In this document: positions 58,696 through 64,000 of the stretch, one piece after another | Layout: every line of letters begins with the position of its first letter | Position numbering within the stretch: the stretch's first letter is position 1 | Source of the DNA: Planoprotostelium fungivorum | Taxonomy: Eukaryota > Evosea > Variosea > Cavosteliida > Cavosteliaceae | Assembly (NCBI GenBank): GCA_003024175.1 | Contig: MDYQ01000107.1 | Location: forward strand, 1 to 64,000 | Length of the DNA stretch: 64,000 bases | Direction of reading: 5' to 3' | Notes under the pieces: model-generated | Told to the model about the DNA's origin: nothing | Databases searched by the model: none | Seen by the model: the letters and a program-made list of their open reading frames with translations, nothing else | Translations under genes and position numbers: made by a program

Positions 58696-60550
58696 ATGAA
58701 GAAGAGGTGAGGTCGACTTACAGACCAACTCCATTCTAACGACACGAAGCATCACCTTGTGCCTCCTCCTCCTCGCAACCGCTTTCGCTGGTCCAGTCTC
58801 TTGGTTAGGGAGCAAAGATGGCTGTAATGGAAAGTCTGTGGTCTTCGAGACCCCTACCTGCTGGAGCAGTGGACAGGTGAACTACACGGAGGAAAGTGCT
58901 TCTCTGAAGGAGTCAGGTGCCTGGCATTACAGACGATGTGACCGTTTCCCCCTCTGGCGGCACTGATAAGGTCAACATTGTCGTCACGACCAACATCACG
59001 GTCAATTCCATTACTGTGGATAAAGCTACCCTCAACATCGCCTCTTCTGCTCCGCAGGTGAGCTACATCCTACGTCTCCATTCGTCTGAGGTGTCTTCTA
59101 GGTCACAACTCTATTGAGCGTCGTCAACGGTGGTTCTCTCGGTTACATCACGTCTTCCGAACTGCGTCTGAATGTCTCCATCGTATCTTCGGCTCTCGCT
59201 ACGACCGCCGGTTACATCGCTTTCACGACCCTAAACCTGACCGACGCATCCGTCTCCGCACTGAACCCTTCTGTCGGCATCGACTCACAGAAACTCATCA
59301 TGAACGGAGTGACTACGATCCTTTCTTCAGTGGGTACAGCTTCTGCTCATGCAAAGATCAATTGGGCGCTGTGAGTCATCCGTCATAACATATCACATCT
59401 CTCCATCGCATCACAACACGACGAAAACTCTTACGTTCTTACAGAGGAGACGGAGGACTCACTCTCAACGGAAATTATTCGTCCCTCTTCTTCGTCGACT
59501 CCAGCTTCCTCGGAGTCGGATTGAACGCCAACGTGACCGTCCTAGGTTCTCCCCAGTACTTCAACACACCTCTCGGCAACATCGGCTTCCAGGACGTGAC
59601 CTTCTATACTTCCATCGAGACTCACTGGCTGGTGGACCAGACCGTCTTCTTTGGAGATGGTTCACACATCGTGTTTGAAAAGACGCAACTGATGAAGAGG
59701 ACTTTATTTGATGCCGGATCCGGCTCCGTCACTTTCTACACGGGAACCACCATCACAGTCAATCTGAAGAGGTCCATCTACGACATCGGCTCGGGTGATG
59801 ATGTGGTGATGATGGTGAATTGATGGAGGACAGAGGACTATTATCTCATCAAGTCGACATCTTTCAAGAGTGCTGATGTAGCCATGGCCACAATCAAAGT
59901 CATCTCTTCTTACGCTGAGCCAAAGTGCATGCCCACCGCTACCACAACGAACGGTGATTTCTCTTCACCTTTAAAGTATCCGCCCGGTTCTAATTCGAAC
60001 GTGTAGTGGCTTCTGTCGGACTACAACTCACCATACCGACCTATCTGTCACAAGAAGTTGTGAACGATCTAGAGATGAACCGAGGAAGCGACATCTACAG
60101 TGCCGTGGCCTCTTTCAGCCCTGTGGAAGACCCGTGCATCAAATTCGTGGGTTCTATTCTATGGATGACACCATGATGACATCACGACAGGTCAGCTACG
60201 TTGTTGTCGATGATCTGAGTAACAGAGTGGTCGCCAAACAGATCGGAGACAAGGTGACATACCTCATCTCACGCATCTCATCTGGAGCTGATCGGATGGC
60301 AGTATCAAGCCAACTTCACGAGAGTCTCGTCTGGCCCTCACAACTACAGAGTCACCGTCACTTTCCTCGATGAGAACTATCAGCAATCCGTCGGATACAG
60401 CAACACTTACACCTACACTCGTCCTCTGGCTGGTACTGCCGCCGCGGGTGAATTTCGTTTCGAGTCCGATTGAAATGAGTTTTTTCTGAAGGAACGACAG
60501 CTACCTTCTGCATCGGTCTGGTCGTCTCCTGCATCGCCCTCTTGTTCTGA
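58696..60550 (+). CDS. Secreted/surface beta-rich protein with hydrophobic C-terminal tail
   Basis: ATG at 58696; a four-residue first exon, then a 44-nt intron and a signal peptide (ITLCLLLLATAFAG). Cys-rich start (DGCNGKSVVFETPTCW), then a long stretch of Thr/Val/Ser/Asn-rich repeats of beta-helix type (ITVNSITVDKATLNIAS, VVNGGSLGYITSS). The C-terminus ends in a short hydrophobic segment without a basic tail (TATFCIGLVVSCIALLF), as in GPI-anchor signals. About 9 exons to TGA 60548-60550. Family unknown; the beta-rich build recalls adhesins. Cell-surface location inferred. Confidence 0.55.
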
Positions 60551-60981
60551 AGACTGATAATGTCTGTTGAAGCGAGACAATAAATAAGTCGATATTCATA
60601 TCATTCTCACTATGACTTCCATCCACATACCCATCTATCATAGCTATCGGCAACGCGATGAAGACTGTGAAGAGCAACCTTAAAAGCTGTCTGGCTACGC
60701 CGTGCGTCACTTTGAGGGAAATGGAAGTGATGATGAATAGACGCGACGTGTGATGTGACGAAGAGAGGTACGTTCTTCTTTCGTATGTTTGGATGGAGGC
60801 AGCCACAGAGACGGATCATTACTCCCAAAAGATTGCCAATGATTAAAGACATGACATGTCACCTTGAAATTTCCTACAGAACTCGCGGGTTTTGGGCAGA
60901 TCATGCCCCCCAGGATCTCAACATCTACCAATACCACACGAGCATCATCATCACTATTTATACGCACGATACGACGACGAA
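60551..60981. other. Intergenic
   Basis: About 430 bp between the surface protein and the hydrolase. A hydrophobic minus-strand frame (60806-60501) is likely chance. No RNA gene seen. Confidence 0.4.
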
Positions 60982-62295
60982 ATGCCTTACATTACAGTTG
61001 GAGAAGGAAGAACCAAGCCCGCAAATCTTTACTATGAATCATTCGGTCAGGGGCCCAACAAAGTCATCTTCATAATGGGTGAGTCCTCTCCGTCAAGTTA
61101 TCCTCTGAAACAAACAGGGTTCCTGTGCATCGGTGAGGCATGGGACAGACAAGTGAAGGCCTTCCGCCTCCCAAAAGAATCAGAAGATGAAGAAGACAGA
61201 TACGACGAGAGATTCGAAGTCGTAGTCTTTGATAACCGCGGAGTCGGTACGAACAATTTGCCATTCTCTTCTCATCTCTTCTTCAGGCAAGAGCTCTCAC
61301 AAAGGAATTGGATATACGGTAGAGATGATGGCCCTCGATACTCTCGAACTCATCCTCCATCTTGGGTGGGACACATTACACATCGTCGGTATGTCTCTCG
61401 GTGAGCCACACGTCTCATTCACACGTCTCTCATCCTAATCAGGTGGCATGATCGCGATGAGATTGGCATACATGCTAGTAGACCCTGCCACCAGGAGCAC
61501 TCTGGGCCCACTGCCCACTCTATTGACTCTGAACCTTGGTGTCACTCACGCTGGAGGCAAGAATAGAATCACTCCAGTGAGTAATGCATTCATTGTATCG
61601 CTCTCCTGACTATCTCACAGAAGAAAGGAATCTGGCAATCGGTGAGATGATTGAAGAGGTGATCGACTGATCGGTGACAGACTAAGATGCTGACCACAGG
61701 CATCACACCCAACCGAAGAGTCAAGATCGTTCTACCCCTGTTGATCTCCAAGGTGAGTCGTCTTCCATCGATCGACACGATCTCATCATGTCGATCAGAG
61801 GGCCCTGTCCGATGAGAAGACCTACAAAGAAGCTTTCACCGAAATGCGTCAGACGGAGAAACTCGCCGTAGTCCATCCCCCCATTCGAGGTTGTCTATCA
61901 CAGGTGACTCATCATCATCATCCGACGTATCACCAAACGTCATCGAGTTTCTCGCCCTGGTTAGACATCACATGTCCGATGAGGAGTTGAACCTCCTTCG
62001 AAATTCAAAAGTGCCCACCATGATCATCAACGGCACCGCTGACATCCTCATCGACCCAAAAAATTCGGACGATCTCGAATCTGCGCTCGCACCCTGCGAA
62101 AGAGTCGTGTTGGATGGTGCGGGGCACGCGATCAACATAGAGATGGAGATAGAGTACAACGATGCCATGTTCAGACACTTTCAGAGGAGGTTCTTAGTCC
62201 AAGTGAAGGACGCACAGCAGCAAGTCTCCTACAAATTAAGATGCCGCACGCTGAGTGCTGTTCCTCATCACATGGCCAATGCCATCAGCTCGTAA
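60982..62295 (+). CDS. Alpha/beta hydrolase
   Basis: ATG at 60982 (MPYITVGEGRTKPANLYYES), about 300 residues in seven or so exons, ending in TAA at 62293-62295. The nucleophile elbow GMSLGG (Gly-x-Ser-x-Gly) spans an intron. The acid comes in NGTADILID and the His in GAGHAINIE. Also seen: VFDNRGVG before the elbow, typical of the family. No signal peptide, so probably cytosolic. Substrate unknown; epoxide hydrolase, esterase or C-C hydrolase are possible. Confidence 0.8.
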
Positions 62296-62325
62296 TGAAG
62301 AGAACGATGACGATGTGAATTGTCT

Positions 62326-63305
62326 TTACGTCCCGGCATAGATGTATTGTATCAATAGAACGACCAATACCAATAGCCAGAGGAGGTGCTTTGAGCTGAA
62401 TCGTATCGTTGTCTCCTGCGTCGTCTTTCTCTTCTGTACTGTGGGTGATTCTGTCTTTGAGATGACTCGTCTGTCTTCGTCTCGGTTGTGTCTAGAGTTG
62501 TCTTCGGCGCTGTTGTTGAGTCTCGGTATCTTGTCTTTCTCTTTCAATAGAGGAAGTGAGATGGATGCTCGCAGACGGATAGTTTGATCGTGCCATCTGA
62601 GAAGATGAGACATCGATGCGAACCATCATCAGCTCACTTTCGATGGTCTTCTAATCTGGGTGAAGTGATGGTGATGCGGGGGGTGTCTAAACTGGGTGTC
62701 TTCGATGCTCTCGGGGATGGTCTGTGATGATCTTGGGTTACATCTTCAAATAGAGTCTCCATCAATTTCATCTCTCTCTGTATATTCGACATCTGAGAGG
62801 GATTATGTGATGTAAATGATTACCAACATCACCTCCGATTCCATCATCTTCTCAAACTCCTCCTGACTTTGGACCTTTGGATCTTCTATCGGATCCACAT
62901 CTAAATTCCTTCCATCTTGAAGTCGTCGCAACGCCCGCTCTAATGCACTAGATGATTATGAACATCAACCAAATCGTCGGGCGATCGACTCACTATCTAT
63001 TGCCTAAGCTCAATTCCTCCTGTCGCTCTCGCGTAGCTTCCTCCTCTTCTTCTGTATGGGGTGATTGTACTGTGACCCCCGTTTTCTTGACGACTTCTTT
63101 GTAATCTGATTCAGTGGCCAACCATGTATCGAACAGATTCTTTCTCTTCTCTTTCAGTGTTGTCATCTCATCTCATCGGCGGATTTAATTTATCCACCAC
63201 AGATCTGCCACCAATAAACTCGCGTAGATCTACAACATACATTTCACTGAACAAGTTTAGACGTCTGCTCATTTCACGACACAGCAGGAGCGGTTTGGTA
63301 TTCAT
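62326..63305 (-). CDS. Tail-anchored, acidic/basic patched protein, unknown
   Basis: Exons from 63305 (or the internal ATG at 63166) to 62326. An alpha-helical middle with acidic patches (TEEEEEATRERQEEL, SQEEFEKMM), then a Thr/Arg-rich stretch, and a single C-terminal hydrophobic helix (HLLWLLVLVVLLIQYIY) ending just after. This is the layout of tail-anchored proteins such as SNAREs, but no SNARE motif is clear. It is likely inserted in ER or mitochondrial outer membrane. The start is uncertain because the first intron's acceptor was chosen by frame. Confidence 0.45.
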
Positions 63306-63560
63306 TCTACAGAATCTATGCTTTCTGAGGATAGGCGAGACGACTTGGAAGCATAGGAGTGCTCGTGGAGGGATGAGACAAGCTCGCAGGTCTTCGACTA
63401 TGGCTGTGGCAGCGCGTACATTCAGAGTTCTACAGCAGTTCTGCGGTCAATGGATGCTTTATCTTCTCATGAGAATCCGTTCGCAGAAATGACGATGGTG
63501 ATCTACAACCAGAAGTAATCGGAACTTCTTTTCTCAATCTTTCCTCATCTAATCATCGCG
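63306..63560. promoter_or_regulatory. Upstream region of arginyl-tRNA synthetase
   Basis: About 255 bp between the divergent genes. No clear TATA box. Nothing else supportable. Confidence 0.35.
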
Positions 63561-64000
63561 ATGGCTACCAACACCAGTCATTATCTGATGGACAACAGCA
63601 AGAAGATCGTTGCCGACCTCATTCTTGCGTCTTTGTCTGACCTTTCCATCGCGGTGCGTCTTGAGCGTGAATGATCATATTGATCCAAATGCAGCCCAAA
63701 GACGAAGCAGAACTGCACAAGAATATCGTTAAGACGTTCACTAAGCCACCAGCTAAGAGTGGAGAGCTTGCATTGGGTTGTTTCGTATTCGCCCAGGCGG
63801 GTCTGTTACCCAAAGGAACTCCCCCCGCTGCCTTCGCACCCAAACTTCAGGCTGCTATTCAGGCACGTTTACAATCTCACCCATCAGCCGACATCGAGAG
63901 GTGATTGGATCCCAATTTTCAAGACAATGACACTCGCGTAGATGTGAAGCAGCTGGTCCTTACGTCAACTTCCATCTGACTGGAGCCAATCTGGCCTCCG
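63561..64000 (+). CDS. RARS: Arginyl-tRNA synthetase, 5' part (cut by window end)
   Basis: ATG at 63561. Exon 1 is 63561-63653; introns follow at 63654-63694 (GTGCG) and near 63902. The N-terminal domain shows GELALGCFVFAQAGLLPKGT, PPAAFAPKLQAAIQ and CEAAGPYVNFHLTGANLAS, matching the pre-catalytic Add1 region of class I ArgRS, where the AAGP-(Y/F)-(V/I)-NF motif lies just before the HIGH-type signature. The gene continues beyond 64000, so the catalytic domain is not seen here. Attaches arginine to tRNA-Arg. Confidence 0.8.

Noticed and set aside
60501-60806. Minus-strand hydrophobic frame
   Set aside because: Overlaps the 3' end of the surface protein gene and has no intron or family support.

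Overview
The window looks like nuclear DNA of an amoebozoan, possibly a protosteloid amoeba such as Planoprotostelium; the species is an inference. The evidence is dense gene packing on both strands, many very short introns (mostly 35-60 nt, GTGAG-type donors), a Dictyostelium-type Sib integrin-beta-like adhesion receptor, a diaphanous-type formin, a VPS13 protein, a 3R-MYB factor, an HP1 protein and mitochondrial enzymes with presequences. Genes are often convergent with stops only tens of bases apart, or divergent from shared promoters of 100-600 bp. I saw no rRNA, tRNA or CRISPR array.

Layout. 1-1480 holds two facing remnants of Ty3/gypsy chromoviruses, joined by an inverted repeat and abutting the 3' end of a glycosyltransferase-like membrane protein gene (1478-2701, -). 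3184-5063 has a papain-fold-like protein and an ATG27/mannose-6-phosphate-receptor-like protein. 5283-7840 (-) is the Sib-like receptor. 8427-17769 (+) is VPS13, ending tail to tail with the formin (17795-22461, -). 22939-25355 has a secreted protein and a gamma-butyrobetaine dioxygenase. 26279-33547 has TrpD, uridine phosphorylase, an F-box protein and the 3R-MYB. 34519-43906 has a pyrimidine-nucleotide-type mitochondrial carrier, a PAS-domain protein, GABA transaminase, a flavin-reductase-like protein and a mitochondrial glutathione peroxidase. 44021-46368 has small proteins and UDP-xylose synthase.

The most striking locus is 46510-53779 (-). One continuous chain of short exons encodes, in order, a degenerate protein kinase domain, a myosin motor, an IQ-like neck, a receptor-class tyrosine phosphatase domain with an intact HCSAGIGRTG signature, and a C-terminal RhoGEF DH domain without a PH domain. 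I know of no described protein that puts a pseudokinase, motor, PTP and DH in one chain, so it is the best candidate for an undescribed system. It would join an actin motor to phosphotyrosine removal and Rho activation.

54100-63305 has HP1, a proline-rich SH3 scaffold, a GPI-type or tail-anchored surface protein, an alpha/beta hydrolase and a tail-anchored protein. The window ends inside the 5' part of arginyl-tRNA synthetase.

Several genes point to one theme: adhesion receptor, formin, myosin-PTP-GEF fusion and SH3 scaffold all suit an amoeboid actin cortex. Exon borders were placed by eye from frame continuity and GT-AG sites, so individual splice sites are provisional.
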